Source of the DNA: an uncultured Actinomycetales bacterium
GTDB lineage: Bacteria; Actinomycetota; Actinomycetes; S36-B12
Direction: 5' to 3'
DNA length: 52,661 nt
NCBI GenBank assembly: GCA_913063435.1
Contig: CAJXYI010000013.1
Location: 1 to 52,661, forward strand
The translations under genes and the position numbers were made by a program. The stretch's first letter is position 1. Each line of letters starts with the position of its first letter. Positions 42,346 through 51,709 of this stretch are shown in pieces. A model generated the notes under the pieces. The model was not told where the DNA came from, searched no databases, and was given only the letters and a program-made list of their open reading frames with translations.

Positions 42346-43238
42346 ACCCGGACCACCTCCTTCGTGCCGTAGAGACCGTAGGGACGGACCATCAAGACGA
42401 TGATCATGATGAGGTAGGGCACGATCACGTCGAAGTTGGCGCCGAGCCACGGGGCGAACTGCGGCTGGTAGGTGCGGGTCAAGGATTCGGCGATACCGAT
42501 GATGATGCCGGCGACGACCGAGCCCTTGATCGAGTCCAGTCCGCCGAGGATGATCACCGGCAGCGCCTTGAGGGCCACGAGTGCGAAGGTCGTTTCCACA
42601 CCGGAACTACCCGCGACGAGCATGGCACCAGCGAGAGCAGCCATCGCTGCCGCGATACCCCAGGACAGGCCGAACATCCGCCCCACGTTGATGCCCTGGG
42701 CGAGGCTCGTTTCCTGGTCGAAGGCGGTCGCGCGCATCGCCAGGCCGGTGCGCGACCGGGTGAGGAACAGCCCCACCAGGCCGATAGCGACCAGACCCAC
42801 GATCAACCGGGCGATGTCGACGGTGAAGATCCGCGCCCCGAGCACATCGAGGGTGTTCAGGCCGAACGGATCGTTGACGACCAGCAACTCCGAACCGAGC
42901 AGCCGACCGGCGAGGACGAGGAACACGATGAACAGACCCACGGTCACGGTGGCCGCCGAGAACGCCGGTCTGCCGACCATAGGCCGAAGCGCGATCCGCT
43001 CGGACGCCAAACCGATGGCGGCGAGAACGATCATCGCGAGGATCACCGACACGATGAATGGAAGCCCGATGCTCACCCCGAAGTATCCGGTGAAGAACGC
43101 GCCGAGAATCATCAATGCCGGAGTTGCGAAGTTCACCACTCCGGTCGCGCGATAGATGATGACGAAACTGACACCGAGCATGGCGTAGACGCCGCCGGTG
43201 CCCAGACCTCGCATCAGCGAGGCGAGCAATTCACCCAC
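42342..43238 (-). CDS. livH: Branched-chain amino-acid-type ABC permease LivH
   Basis: 298 aa. LivH signatures are GGVYAMLGVSFVIIYRATGV, NFATPALMILGAF, an EAA-like coupling loop LAMRATAFDQETSLAQGINV and ALPVIILGGLDSIKGSVV. The GTG start lies 3 nt after the stop of the acyl-CoA synthetase gene. It pairs with LivM in the membrane. The Liv family also takes amides, urea and aromatic acids, so leucine is not assured as substrate. Confidence 0.92.
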   Translation of the reverse strand: MGELLASLMRGLGTGGVYAMLGVSFVIIYRATGVVNFATPALMILGAFFTGYFGVSIGLPFIVSVILAMIVLAAIGLASERIALRPMVGRPAFSAATVTVGLFIVFLVLAGRLLGSELLVVNDPFGLNTLDVLGARIFTVDIARLIVGLVAIGLVGLFLTRSRTGLAMRATAFDQETSLAQGINVGRMFGLSWGIAAAMAALAGAMLVAGSSGVETTFALVALKALPVIILGGLDSIKGSVVAGIIIGIAESLTRTYQPQFAPWLGANFDVIVPYLIMIIVLMVRPYGLYGTKEVVRV

Positions 43239-43241
43239 GGA

Positions 43242-45152
43242 TCACTCCTCGCCTCGCGACACCACGATGACATCGCTCTGGTCACCACCGGGCAGCGCAT
43301 CCGCACCGGAATACATGTCGTCGATTAACGGACCGAAGGTCTTGGTGAGTGCTGATCGCTTGACCTTCTGGGTCGCCGTCAGGTCGCCGTCCTCGTGGTC
43401 GAGGGCCTTGGTGATCATGCGGAACTTGCGCAGGTTCTCCACTCGGGCGGTCGCCTCATTCGTCTTGGCGATGATGCCCTGTACGAGGCGTAGCACCTCC
43501 TCGCGTTCGGAGAGATCGCGATAGGTGGTGTACGGAATCCGCCTCGCTCGCGCCCATTCACCGACGGTGTCCTCTTCGATGCCGATGAGCACCGTGAGAT
43601 AGGGCCGCTGATCGCCGATGACGATGGCCTCGCGGATGAACGGCGATGCTTTGAGCGAGTTCTCCAGTTCCGACGGGGAGATGTTCTTGCCGCCGGCGGT
43701 GATGATGATGTCCTTGATCCGGTCGATGATCTTCAGGTGCGTGCCATCAACCCATTCGCCGACATCACCGGTGTGCAGCCAACCGTCCGCATCGAGGGTG
43801 TCGGCGGTTGCTTCGGGTTTATTCCAGTAGCCCATGAAGTTGCCCGGATGTCGGGTGAGGATCTCACCCGTACCCTCGGCGAGGACGACCTCGACCCCGG
43901 GGTGCGGCTCGCCGACGGTGCCGAGTTTGATGCGGCCGCGCTTATTGCTCGTGGCAACGGCGCTGTTCTCGGTCATGCCGTACAACTCGTTGATGCGCAC
44001 ACCCATCATGAAGAAGAAGTACAGAACCTCCGGCGAGATGGGGGCTGCGGCCGAAGCAGCTGCCCGCACCTTACCCAGACCCACACGCTCGCGTAGTGCG
44101 CGATAGAGGAACACGTATCCGAACGCGTACCGGATACGACTCCACAGGGTGTGCTCTCCGCCATTGGCGAGCATCGAGTCCGCGATACCGCGCCCCACCC
44201 GCATCCACAGCCCGTAGTTGGCCTTCTTGATCCATGAGGCCGCACCCATGCGCACCTCGACGCCGGCCTTGAGTTTCTCCCAGATACGCGGAACGGCGAA
44301 GAACAGCGTGGGCTGCACTTCGCGAAGGTCCGTCGTCACCGTGTCGATCGATTCCGCGAAGTGCACGACAGCCCCGGACACTGCATTCGTCCAGGTCGTC
44401 ACCGCACGCTCGGCGACGTGGCACAGCGGGAGGTAGGACAGGATCACATCGCCGGGATTGGGTGGCGGCTCGTAGAGCCCGCCACCGTTGACGATGACAC
44501 TGCTGGCGAACTCCACATTCGCATTGCTGAGCATCGCGCCTTTGGGTGGCCCGGTCGTTCCCGATGTGTACACCAGGGTCACGATGTCCTCGGGTTGGGC
44601 GTCGTGGGCGATGCGGTTGAGGGCGTCGGGATATGCCTCGCGGTGAGCGCGGCCCTTGTCGATGAACTCCTGCCAACCGAGCAACTTGGGGTGGTCGAGG
44701 GAGGCGACTCCGCGCGGCTCGAGATAGACGATCCACTCCAGGTTGGGGCACTGGTCTTCTACCGCGAGCGCCTTGTCGACCTGCTCCTGGTCTTCGGCGA
44801 TGAGAACGCGAGTGCCGGAATCGGCGAGCAGGTACGCGACCTCGGGCGCAGGGTTGGTGGGATACAGCCCGACGGTGATGCCACGGATCGCATTGATACC
44901 CAGATCACCGAACAGCCATTCGGGCCTGTTCTCGGAGTGGATCGCGACGCGGTCACCGGTGTCGAGTCCGAGGGCGAGCAGCGCATGGCCCACCAGACTC
45001 ACTTGATCGACGTACTCATTCCAGGTGATGTCCTGCCAGATGCCCAGCCGCTTGGCACGCATGGCGACCCCGTCGCCTTCGATGGCGGCTCGCTGCTGGA
45101 CCTCCTTGAGCAGAGTCCATGTCGTGGTCGTGGAGTCGGCAACCGCGGTCAT
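43242..45152 (-). CDS. Long-chain-type acyl-CoA synthetase embedded in the liv operon
   Basis: 636 aa, AMP-forming acyl-CoA ligase (FadD15-like). ANL motifs: A3 YTSGTTGPPKGAM, A5 INELYGMTEN, A7 GWLHTGDVGEW with its Asp, and A8 DRIKDIIITAGGKNISP; the late Lys sits in TATQKVKRSALTK. It activates a carboxylic acid with ATP and CoA. It is placed between livG and livH, nearly touching livH, so imported substrate is probably activated on entry. This makes a carboxylic acid a likelier transport substrate than a branched-chain amino acid. Confidence 0.92.
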   Translation of the reverse strand: MTAVADSTTTTWTLLKEVQQRAAIEGDGVAMRAKRLGIWQDITWNEYVDQVSLVGHALLALGLDTGDRVAIHSENRPEWLFGDLGINAIRGITVGLYPTNPAPEVAYLLADSGTRVLIAEDQEQVDKALAVEDQCPNLEWIVYLEPRGVASLDHPKLLGWQEFIDKGRAHREAYPDALNRIAHDAQPEDIVTLVYTSGTTGPPKGAMLSNANVEFASSVIVNGGGLYEPPPNPGDVILSYLPLCHVAERAVTTWTNAVSGAVVHFAESIDTVTTDLREVQPTLFFAVPRIWEKLKAGVEVRMGAASWIKKANYGLWMRVGRGIADSMLANGGEHTLWSRIRYAFGYVFLYRALRERVGLGKVRAAASAAAPISPEVLYFFFMMGVRINELYGMTENSAVATSNKRGRIKLGTVGEPHPGVEVVLAEGTGEILTRHPGNFMGYWNKPEATADTLDADGWLHTGDVGEWVDGTHLKIIDRIKDIIITAGGKNISPSELENSLKASPFIREAIVIGDQRPYLTVLIGIEEDTVGEWARARRIPYTTYRDLSEREEVLRLVQGIIAKTNEATARVENLRKFRMITKALDHEDGDLTATQKVKRSALTKTFGPLIDDMYSGADALPGGDQSDVIVVSRGEE

Positions 45153-45223
45153 CGCTCACCCCTTGTCAGTCTCGTCGGGAAAATCATCGGGCGCGAACAT
45201 CGTTGACGTGAACATCGCTTTTC

Positions 45224-46003
45224 TCACAGCATCTCCTCGCCGAGGTAGGCCCGGATGACGTTCGGGTCGGCCTGCACGACGTCGGGGGTGCCCAGTGCGA
45301 TCTGCTCACCGAAGTCCAGTACCAGAACCCGATCGGCGAGGTCCATCACCAAGCCCATGTCGTGCTCGACCAGGATCATGGAGATCCCCATCTCGGCGCG
45401 TACGTCGAGGATGAAACGCGCCATGTCCTCGGTCTCCTCGACGTTCATGCCGGCAACCGGTTCGTCGAGCAGCAGCAATTTCGGCTGCATCGCCAGAGCA
45501 CGTCCGAGCTCCACTCGCTTCTTCACGCCATAGGGCAGCATGCCAACGGGATAGGCGCGGTAGTTCTCGATGTCGAGGAAATCGATGATGTCCTCGACCA
45601 CGGCACGGTTGGCAACCTCCTGACGGCGCGCTTTGGGAGTGAACAGGAACGCCGAGAGCACCGAGTAATCCATGTGACTACCACGACCGAGCATGAGGTT
45701 GTCGAGCACGGTGAGGTTGTCGAACAGCTCGATGTTCTGGAACATCCGCGCGATGCCCATGTGGGCAACATCCTCGGGCGCTTTGCCGACGATTTCCTCA
45801 CCCTGCATGGTGACGTTGCCCTCCTGGGGGCGATACACCCCGGAGATGCAGTTGAAGATCGACGTCTTCCCGGCGCCATTGGGCCCGATGACAGCGAAGA
45901 GTTCGCCCTCCTCAACCGAGAAACTCACTCCGCGAAGGGCCTTGGTGCCACCGAAGGACAGTGCGAGTTCATTCGCCTGAAGGATCGGTGTCAACTCAAC
46001 CAC
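45224..46003 (-). CDS. livG: ABC transporter ATP-binding protein LivG
   Basis: 259 aa. Walker A GPNGAGKTS, Q-loop MFQNIELFDNLTV, the LivG form of the signature motif MLPYGVKKRVELGRALAM, Walker B LLLLDEPVAGMN and VEHDMGLVM with the switch His. GTG 46003 overlaps livF by 13 nt; a TTG at 45994 with GAGGTGG before it is an alternative start closer to the family N-terminus. Confidence 0.92.
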   Translation of the reverse strand: MVELTPILQANELALSFGGTKALRGVSFSVEEGELFAVIGPNGAGKTSIFNCISGVYRPQEGNVTMQGEEIVGKAPEDVAHMGIARMFQNIELFDNLTVLDNLMLGRGSHMDYSVLSAFLFTPKARRQEVANRAVVEDIIDFLDIENYRAYPVGMLPYGVKKRVELGRALAMQPKLLLLDEPVAGMNVEETEDMARFILDVRAEMGISMILVEHDMGLVMDLADRVLVLDFGEQIALGTPDVVQADPNVIRAYLGEEML

Positions 46004-46776
46004 CTCTTGCGTCGCCGATACTGCTTGACATCGCGCAGTGAGCCGCGTTCGTCTCCGCGCAGGCCGAGATAGAACTCCTTGACATCGTCATCCTCGCGCA
46101 GTTGCGCGGCCGGCTTGTCCATCACGATGCGACCGGTCTCCAGCACGTATCCGTGTGTCGCAATGGATAGTGCCATGTTGGCGTTCTGCTCGACCAACAG
46201 CACGGAGGTGCCGGATTCGTTGATCTGCACGATGAGGTCGCGCAGCTGCTGGATGATCTTGGGCGCGACACCCAGCGATGGCTCATCGAGGAGCAGGTAT
46301 TTGGGCTGCGACATGAGCGCGCGCCCGATGGCGAGCATCTGCTGCTCGCCGCCTGAGAGATAACCGGCGGTGGCCTTGCGACGTTCGGCGAGCAGCGGGA
46401 ACATCGCATAGGCGCGCTCGAGTCCCTCGGCGATCTGCGCGCGGGTCGCCGTATGGCCTCCGGCACGCAGATTCTCATCGACGGTGAATTCCCGGAAGAT
46501 CCGGCGACCCTCCATCACCTGCCCGATACCGGCAGCGACGATCTCGGGTGCGGACTTCCCGTTGATATCGACGCCGTCGAGGCTGACCCGCCCCTTCGAG
46601 ATCTTGCCCCGATGCACATCGAGCAGTCCGGTGATGGCACGCAACACGGTGGTCTTGCCGGCTCCATTGGGTCCGAGCAGGGCCACGATGGAGCCTTCGG
46701 GCACTTGCAGGCTGACGCCCTTGAGGACGAGAATCACGTCCTCATAGACGACCTCGAGGTTCTCGACCGCGAGCAC
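45991..46776 (-). CDS. livF: ABC transporter ATP-binding protein LivF
   Basis: 261 aa. Walker A GPNGAGKTT, the LivF signature YLSGGEQQMLAIGRALM, Walker B LLLDEPSLGVAP and the switch His replaced in VEQNANMAL. The C-terminus is extended by ~20 basic residues (KQYRRRKRW) that overlap livG. First gene of the minus-strand liv operon; the 377 bp before it hold two palindromes and the divergent binding-protein gene. Confidence 0.93.
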   Translation of the reverse strand: MLAVENLEVVYEDVILVLKGVSLQVPEGSIVALLGPNGAGKTTVLRAITGLLDVHRGKISKGRVSLDGVDINGKSAPEIVAAGIGQVMEGRRIFREFTVDENLRAGGHTATRAQIAEGLERAYAMFPLLAERRKATAGYLSGGEQQMLAIGRALMSQPKYLLLDEPSLGVAPKIIQQLRDLIVQINESGTSVLLVEQNANMALSIATHGYVLETGRIVMDKPAAQLREDDDVKEFYLGLRGDERGSLRDVKQYRRRKRWLS

Positions 46777-47153
46777 CTAGCCGCCTCCTTCGCTAACGTC
46801 GTCTGAGAAAACTGACAGGACACATGATCGGGACGTACCGGACGCACTCTCAACCTTCCACTTTTCGCAGTCCGCCCCTACCCACGGGTAGGAATCGATG
46901 GTTCGTTACCGTTTCGATATCTTCACGGCCCGCTCCACGCTGAGGCCCGGTTACTCACCGGTCAACTTGATGACGATTCGTTCACGAATCGGTGATTTGG
47001 GGCCGGATTGCTCGCCAGCGGGGGCGTCGTTTGACACAGTGATGACAGATCCTCGGGCCATCGCCGTTACAGGCGGCGATACGTCAAAGATCCGCTTGAC
47101 CGGTGATCGACGGCCAGTTGGGGACGGGGACCACACCAAGTTCAGGAGGACAC
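46777..47153. promoter_or_regulatory. Divergent control region of the liv cluster with two palindromes
   Basis: 377 bp without a gene. CCTACCC-AC-GGGTAGG (46877-46892) and CGATTCG-TTCA-CGAATCG (46974-46991) are perfect 7-bp inverted repeats, candidate operators. Further on, TTTGACACAGTGATGACAG is -35-like, but no clear -10 follows it. The binding-protein start has AGGAGG, so its mRNA has a leader. Confidence 0.55.
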
Positions 47154-48512
47154 GTGAGAAAAGGACGTAAAGCTTCGTCCATCGCGGCCCTCGCGGCAGC
47201 GAGTGCGCTCGTGCTCGTCGCCTGCGGTGGCGGCAGTGATGACGGATCGACCGGTGATGCGACCAGCCCGGAGGCCAGCCCGACCGGCGGTTCGTCGGTC
47301 AATTTCGATGTCGGCGTCACCGAGGAGGCGTGCCCCGAGGCGATCAATCCCGATAACGGGTGCATCTACCTCGGTGTACTGTCCGACCTCACCGAGGGCC
47401 CGTTCGCTCCGCTGGCCGTCCAGGTCACCCAGGGTCAGACGGACTTCTGGAAGGCGGTCAACGAAGCCGGCGGCATCGGTGGCTTCGACATCAACATCTC
47501 CCAGAACACCCGGGACAACAAGTACGACCCCGCGGTGCACAGCCAGGAATACCGTGCGATCGAGCCGAACATCCTCGCGCTCGCCCAGACACTCGGCACC
47601 CCGCAGACCCAGGCGATCCTGCCGGACATGGAAGCCGACAACATCATCGGCGCTCCGGCATCGTGGTGGTCGGGATGGCAGTTCCCCGCTGAGGACGGCG
47701 ACCTGATCCTCGAGTCTGGTGCCTCCTACTGCATCCAGGCCATGAGCGGCATGGACTGGTGGGTGGAGAACAACGGCGCGATCTCCAAGATCATCGCCGT
47801 CGGCCCGCCCGGAGACTTCGGTGGCGACTTCGCCGCCGGCGCCCAGGCGTGGGCGCAGGCCAACGACGTGGAATTCGGCGGCTTCATCGAGTCGCTGCCG
47901 AACGCGATCGCCGGCAACCAGGATGCTGCCGTTGCGCAGATCGTCGCCTCCGAGGCTGATGTCGTGGCCCTGGGCACCGGCCCGGGCGAGGTTGCCGAGA
48001 TCGTCGGCAAGGCCGTCGCCAGCGGCTTCGCCGGTCAGTTCGTCGGTGCAGCTCCGACCTGGAACCCGCTGCTGCTGCAGTCCGCCGCGGCACCGGCCCT
48101 GCTGGCCACCTTCACCAACTTCGGCACCGCTCCATCGTTCGGCTCGGTGGATATCCCCGCCATGGCGGCGATGGAGGCCCAGCTCGGTGAGGGCGTCTTC
48201 CCGGACAACGACGGCTACACCTACGGATGGGTGTGGCAGTACCCGCTGAAGGCTGCCATCGAGCAGGCCACCGCAGCCGGCGACATCACTCGCGAGGGTC
48301 TGCGCGCCGTGGTCACCGGCGGCATCGAGGTCGACTACGAGGGCGCCCAGCCCAATGCCCTCGTGGGTGGCCCGCCGGACACGGTCGACCGCTCGGTGAC
48401 GATCAACGTGCCTAGTGAGGAGTCCCCGCTGGGGATCCAGACGATCGAGATCGGCTATGTCGGTCCGACGGCTGAGGCCTTCGACTACTCCGCGCCGTGT
48501 GCTGGAGCCTGA
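47154..48512 (+). CDS. livJ: Substrate-binding lipoprotein of the liv-type transporter
   Basis: 452 aa from GTG 47154, with AGGAGG 4 nt upstream. A lipoprotein signal ends in the lipobox LVAC (Cys ~24) followed by a Gly/Ser/Asp-rich linker, so it is anchored outside the membrane. The mature part is a type 1 periplasmic-binding fold: IYLGVLSDLTEGPFAPLAVQ, GDFAAGAQAWAQANDVEFGG and GKAVASGFAGQFVGAAPTWN. It is the only liv gene on this strand, divergent from livFG. The ligand is not determinable. Confidence 0.9.
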   Translation: MRKGRKASSIAALAAASALVLVACGGGSDDGSTGDATSPEASPTGGSSVNFDVGVTEEACPEAINPDNGCIYLGVLSDLTEGPFAPLAVQVTQGQTDFWKAVNEAGGIGGFDINISQNTRDNKYDPAVHSQEYRAIEPNILALAQTLGTPQTQAILPDMEADNIIGAPASWWSGWQFPAEDGDLILESGASYCIQAMSGMDWWVENNGAISKIIAVGPPGDFGGDFAAGAQAWAQANDVEFGGFIESLPNAIAGNQDAAVAQIVASEADVVALGTGPGEVAEIVGKAVASGFAGQFVGAAPTWNPLLLQSAAAPALLATFTNFGTAPSFGSVDIPAMAAMEAQLGEGVFPDNDGYTYGWVWQYPLKAAIEQATAAGDITREGLRAVVTGGIEVDYEGAQPNALVGGPPDTVDRSVTINVPSEESPLGIQTIEIGYVGPTAEAFDYSAPCAGA

Positions 48513-48559
48513 TCGAGGTCTGAGGTCGGCGTAGTTCGACCCGTAAGAGTTCGGCCCGT

Positions 48560-48604
48560 GGTGGGGTCTCGAAGCCTTCGGGCTTCGGGGCCCCACCCGT
48601 TTTT
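48560..48604 (+). terminator. Intrinsic terminator after livJ
   Basis: GGTGGGGTCTCGAAGCC (48560-48576), loop TTCG, GGCTTCGGGGCCCCACC (48581-48597): a 17-bp stem broken by a 3-nt internal bubble, followed by CG and a T5 run. This is the only textbook rho-independent terminator seen in the window. Confidence 0.93.
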
Positions 48605-48643
48605 GTGTCGAAAGGGCATCGCATTTCGAAGCAGGCGGCGGAT

Positions 48644-50359
48644 CTACCGAGGCAGGATGATGATGCGCTTAGACTGTTCGCCCGTCTCCGCACGGAAGTA
48701 CACGTAGACCTTCTTGCCGGTACGTCGCTGCCAGGTGAACTCACCGGTGGTGCCGGAGGTGATCTGCACCTCGCGCACGCCGATGCCCTCGGTGTAGGAC
48801 GTCTGGCCGGGGAGCTTCACGAACGGCGTCACGAGTGTTCCCTCAGGGATTCCCACCGTTGCGCCATCGACGATCACGCCGGGACGCCCGCGGACCGTGC
48901 CGCGTTCGCCGGTCAGGGAGATCGAGGCCACCTCATCGACGAGTCGACCAAGGTCGAGAATCCCTGCACCGCAGGTGATGGCGGTGCAGGTCTGGCTGGA
49001 TGACGTGGAGAAGGGCTGAACAGCGGTGATCAGTCGCGTCCGGATCGCATCGGGTGCGCTCACACCGAGTCCGGCCAACATTCCCGCGGCCGCCGACACG
49101 ATCGGGGTGGCCATCGACGTGCCGATCTTATTGCCGAAACTCGGCTGGAGAGGTCCGCGGGTGCCGGTGTTATCGGTGGCGAGGATCGGGTCGAGGTTGC
49201 TGCCACCCGGGGCGGCGATGGTCGCCGGGAACGCATCGGTTCCGGTATTGGAATAACTCGCGCGTGCTCCATTGCGATCCGTGGCGACGACTCGCACGAC
49301 TCCCGGGCAGTTCGCGGGGACGAATTGGTCGATCGTCGAAAACTCATTGCCTGCCGCAACGATCACGACCGCCCCGCGCTTGTTTGCAGTGTCGATGGCG
49401 TCGATCATCGCCGTGGAACAGGCAGCTTCACCACCGAGGGACAGGTTGACCACCTTCGCCGGGGTGGGGTTGATCGGAACCGGTTGTCCGGTGGCGCGAT
49501 CGATGACCGTGTCGCCGACCGACCAGCGCACCGCTGCCGCAACGTCGGACAGGGTCCCGCCACATTTACCGAGCGCGCGAACGTTCAACACGGTCAAACC
49601 GGGGGCAGTACCGCTGATGCCGTAGTCGTTGTCCTGCATCGCCGCGACGATGCCGGCGACATGTGTGCCATGCCAGGATGAGTTCGCCAGCGAGCATGAG
49701 GAGGGGAACTCTCCCGATGCACGATCGACCTCATCGAACCAATCCCCCGGATCAGCAGGATTAGGGTCCCAGCTGTCACCATCATTGGCCGTGGGGATGT
49801 TGAACACGAAGTCATAGCCCGGCACGACAGTGCCGGCCAGGTCCGGGTGAGCAGCCACGCCGGTGTCGATCACCGCGACGACGGTGTCCTGCGCCCCCGT
49901 GGTTGTCGCCCACACGTCAGGAGCGCGGACACTGAAGCCACCGTCGCTGGTGTTCGCATCCCACAGGTACCACTGATCGTCGAACAGCGGATCGTTGGGA
50001 AACACCCGCTGTGCGGGGGTCACCCAGATATCCGGCTCGGCCCACGCGATGCCCGGCCGCCCGGCGATCTCATTCGCGATGCGCTGGGCTTCATCGACCG
50101 GGACGAATTCACCGAGATCGACCACCGTCGTGTCTGTGGTGAGGCGATCAGGTGCTGACGCGTTGGCGTCGGTGGCGCGAAGCGCGGCCCGGGTGGCAGC
50201 GAGTGGGCCGATCTCCGGGTCGACTCCGATGATGATCGCGCGCGCGACAGTCCCGGACGCACCGGAGCCATCGGATGAAGATGCGGTTGCGGTGGGGGTG
50301 GACAGCAGTGCGGCGCCGACAGCGAGCACAGCGACACCGCCGATCACGGACCTGATCAC
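48644..50359 (-). CDS. Secreted subtilisin-like serine protease (S8)
   Basis: 571 aa from GTG 50359, with GGAGGGAG upstream. A signal peptide (res. 1-27), an I9-like propeptide ending GIAWAEPD (~110), then the catalytic domain: Asp165 in VVAVIDTGV, His230 in SSWHGTHVAG, Asn337 in VAAGNEF and Ser415 in GTSMATPIVS. A C-terminal beta-rich extension of ~100 residues (TYTEGIGVREV region to the end) follows. The propeptide chaperones folding; the enzyme is extracellular. The frame before the GTG is not family-like. Confidence 0.93.
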   Translation of the reverse strand: MIRSVIGGVAVLAVGAALLSTPTATASSSDGSGASGTVARAIIIGVDPEIGPLAATRAALRATDANASAPDRLTTDTTVVDLGEFVPVDEAQRIANEIAGRPGIAWAEPDIWVTPAQRVFPNDPLFDDQWYLWDANTSDGGFSVRAPDVWATTTGAQDTVVAVIDTGVAAHPDLAGTVVPGYDFVFNIPTANDGDSWDPNPADPGDWFDEVDRASGEFPSSCSLANSSWHGTHVAGIVAAMQDNDYGISGTAPGLTVLNVRALGKCGGTLSDVAAAVRWSVGDTVIDRATGQPVPINPTPAKVVNLSLGGEAACSTAMIDAIDTANKRGAVVIVAAGNEFSTIDQFVPANCPGVVRVVATDRNGARASYSNTGTDAFPATIAAPGGSNLDPILATDNTGTRGPLQPSFGNKIGTSMATPIVSAAAGMLAGLGVSAPDAIRTRLITAVQPFSTSSSQTCTAITCGAGILDLGRLVDEVASISLTGERGTVRGRPGVIVDGATVGIPEGTLVTPFVKLPGQTSYTEGIGVREVQITSGTTGEFTWQRRTGKKVYVYFRAETGEQSKRIIILPR

Positions 50360-50410
50360 GGTGCTCCCTCCTCTGCACCGACTCGCAGCGTCGGGGCGCC
50401 TTCTAGTCTT

Positions 50411-50434
50411 GCCCATCCCGCATGCGGGATGGGC
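50411..50434. terminator. Perfect 24-bp palindrome between MFS and protease genes
   Basis: GCCCATCCCGCA followed directly by TGCGGGATGGGC, arms of 12 bp without a spacer. It lies 15 nt after the MFS stop and upstream of the protease on the same strand, so it is probably a terminator; an operator for the protease is the alternative. No T run follows. Confidence 0.6.
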
Positions 50435-50449
50435 GGCGGTGACTGGGAA

Positions 50450-51709
50450 TCAGCGGGGAATGGGCTGGGTGTCATCGGGTGCGAAGGTGATGGTGGTCTC
50501 GATGGAAGCACGGTTGCGCGCACGGTGGCGCATCAACCACGCAGTCATGATCGCCACGGTGAGCAGGGCACCGATACCGCCGCCGATGAGCCCGACGCGG
50601 GGGCCGAACAGGTCCGATAGCCAGCCGATGAGCGGTGCCCCGATGGGTGTGCCGGCGAAGAAGAGCATCGCGTAGATCCCCATCACCCGACCGCGCAGAT
50701 GATCGGGCGTGCCGAGTTGGAGATACGACTGGGCAGCCGTGGTGAACGTCATGGCCGTCAATCCGGCGAAGGGCAGGGCGAGACCGAACAATCCCCAGGT
50801 CGGCATCAGGCCGGCGATGAGTGTCGCCGTGGAGAAGGCGAGCGCGGAACCAACCACCAGCCGTAGCCGCACGACGATGCGGCGGGCTGCGAGCAGGGAC
50901 CCGACGAGGGAGCCCAGGGCGAGGAAGGTCGACAGGATGCCCAGCGATGCCGCATCGCCGCCGAATTCCTGCGTGGTCATCAACGCAGTGGTGAGTTGGA
51001 AGTTCAACCCGAACATCGCGACGCCGAAGACCAGGCCCAGAATGAAGATCAGATCGGGTCGGCTGCGCAGGAATGCCCAGCCCTGCGCGAATGTCGGTCG
51101 TGTTTGGCCGGCGCGATGAACGGGGCGGATGACATGCAGACTGGTCAGCGCCCCGAGCGCGATGGCGAACATCGCCGCGATGGCGCCGATCACGACAGGG
51201 ATGCCGGTCCCGGCGATGAGGATTCCGGCGATGGCCGGGCCGGAGATCCGTGCGAGATTGAACGCGACGGCATTGAGGGCAACGGCGTTGACCAGGTGAT
51301 CCTCGCCGACGAGTTCGCCCACCATCGCCTGACGTGCCGGTTGGTCGAGCGCTGCCATCGCTCCGGTGAAGGCCGCGAGTGCGAACAGGACGGGGACCGA
51401 TGCTGTGCCGGTGAGGACAGCGACGAGCAGGGCGAGCGCGGACAGTGTCAGTCCGACGTGCGCGACGATCATCAGCGTACGGCGCGAGAACCGGTCGGCG
51501 AGCACCCCGGCCCACGGTGTGACGATGAGGAACGGGATGAACTGCAACGCGGTGGCGATGCCGACCGCGATGCCCGACCCTCCGGTGAGGTCCAGCACGA
51601 TCCAGTCCTGGGCCAGCCGCATCATCCAGAAGCCGATACCCGTCGACAGTTGTGCGATGAGGTAGCGCCGGTATTGCGGGTGGGACAGAGCCTTGAAGGT
51701 AGGGCTCAT
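50450..51709 (-). CDS. MFS transporter (EntS/MFS_3 type) coupled to marR
   Basis: 419 aa from ATG 51709, 12 helices. MFS_3 features are QLSTGIGFWMMRLAQDWIVL, motif A GVLADRFSRRTLMI, ALDQPARQAMVGELV and DHLRGRVMGIYAM in the second half. This subfamily exports siderophores and drugs. The ATG overlaps the marR stop (ATGA), so regulator and pump form one operon, an arrangement typical of drug-responsive efflux. A longer frame upstream is a shadow of marR. Confidence 0.9.
   Translation of the reverse strand: MSPTFKALSHPQYRRYLIAQLSTGIGFWMMRLAQDWIVLDLTGGSGIAVGIATALQFIPFLIVTPWAGVLADRFSRRTLMIVAHVGLTLSALALLVAVLTGTASVPVLFALAAFTGAMAALDQPARQAMVGELVGEDHLVNAVALNAVAFNLARISGPAIAGILIAGTGIPVVIGAIAAMFAIALGALTSLHVIRPVHRAGQTRPTFAQGWAFLRSRPDLIFILGLVFGVAMFGLNFQLTTALMTTQEFGGDAASLGILSTFLALGSLVGSLLAARRIVVRLRLVVGSALAFSTATLIAGLMPTWGLFGLALPFAGLTAMTFTTAAQSYLQLGTPDHLRGRVMGIYAMLFFAGTPIGAPLIGWLSDLFGPRVGLIGGGIGALLTVAIMTAWLMRHRARNRASIETTITFAPDDTQPIPR

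Noticed and set aside
41164-42372. 402-codon plus-strand frame opposite livM (and a 343-codon one opposite livH)
   Set aside because: Composition (Glu/Gln/His/Arg-rich without motifs) is that of a complement of hydrophobic codons; the minus-strand permeases explain the DNA.
47142-48596. Long 484-codon minus-strand frame opposite livJ
   Set aside because: It is an antisense shadow of a clear lipoprotein gene, with low-complexity Arg/Gly/Asp composition and no known motif.
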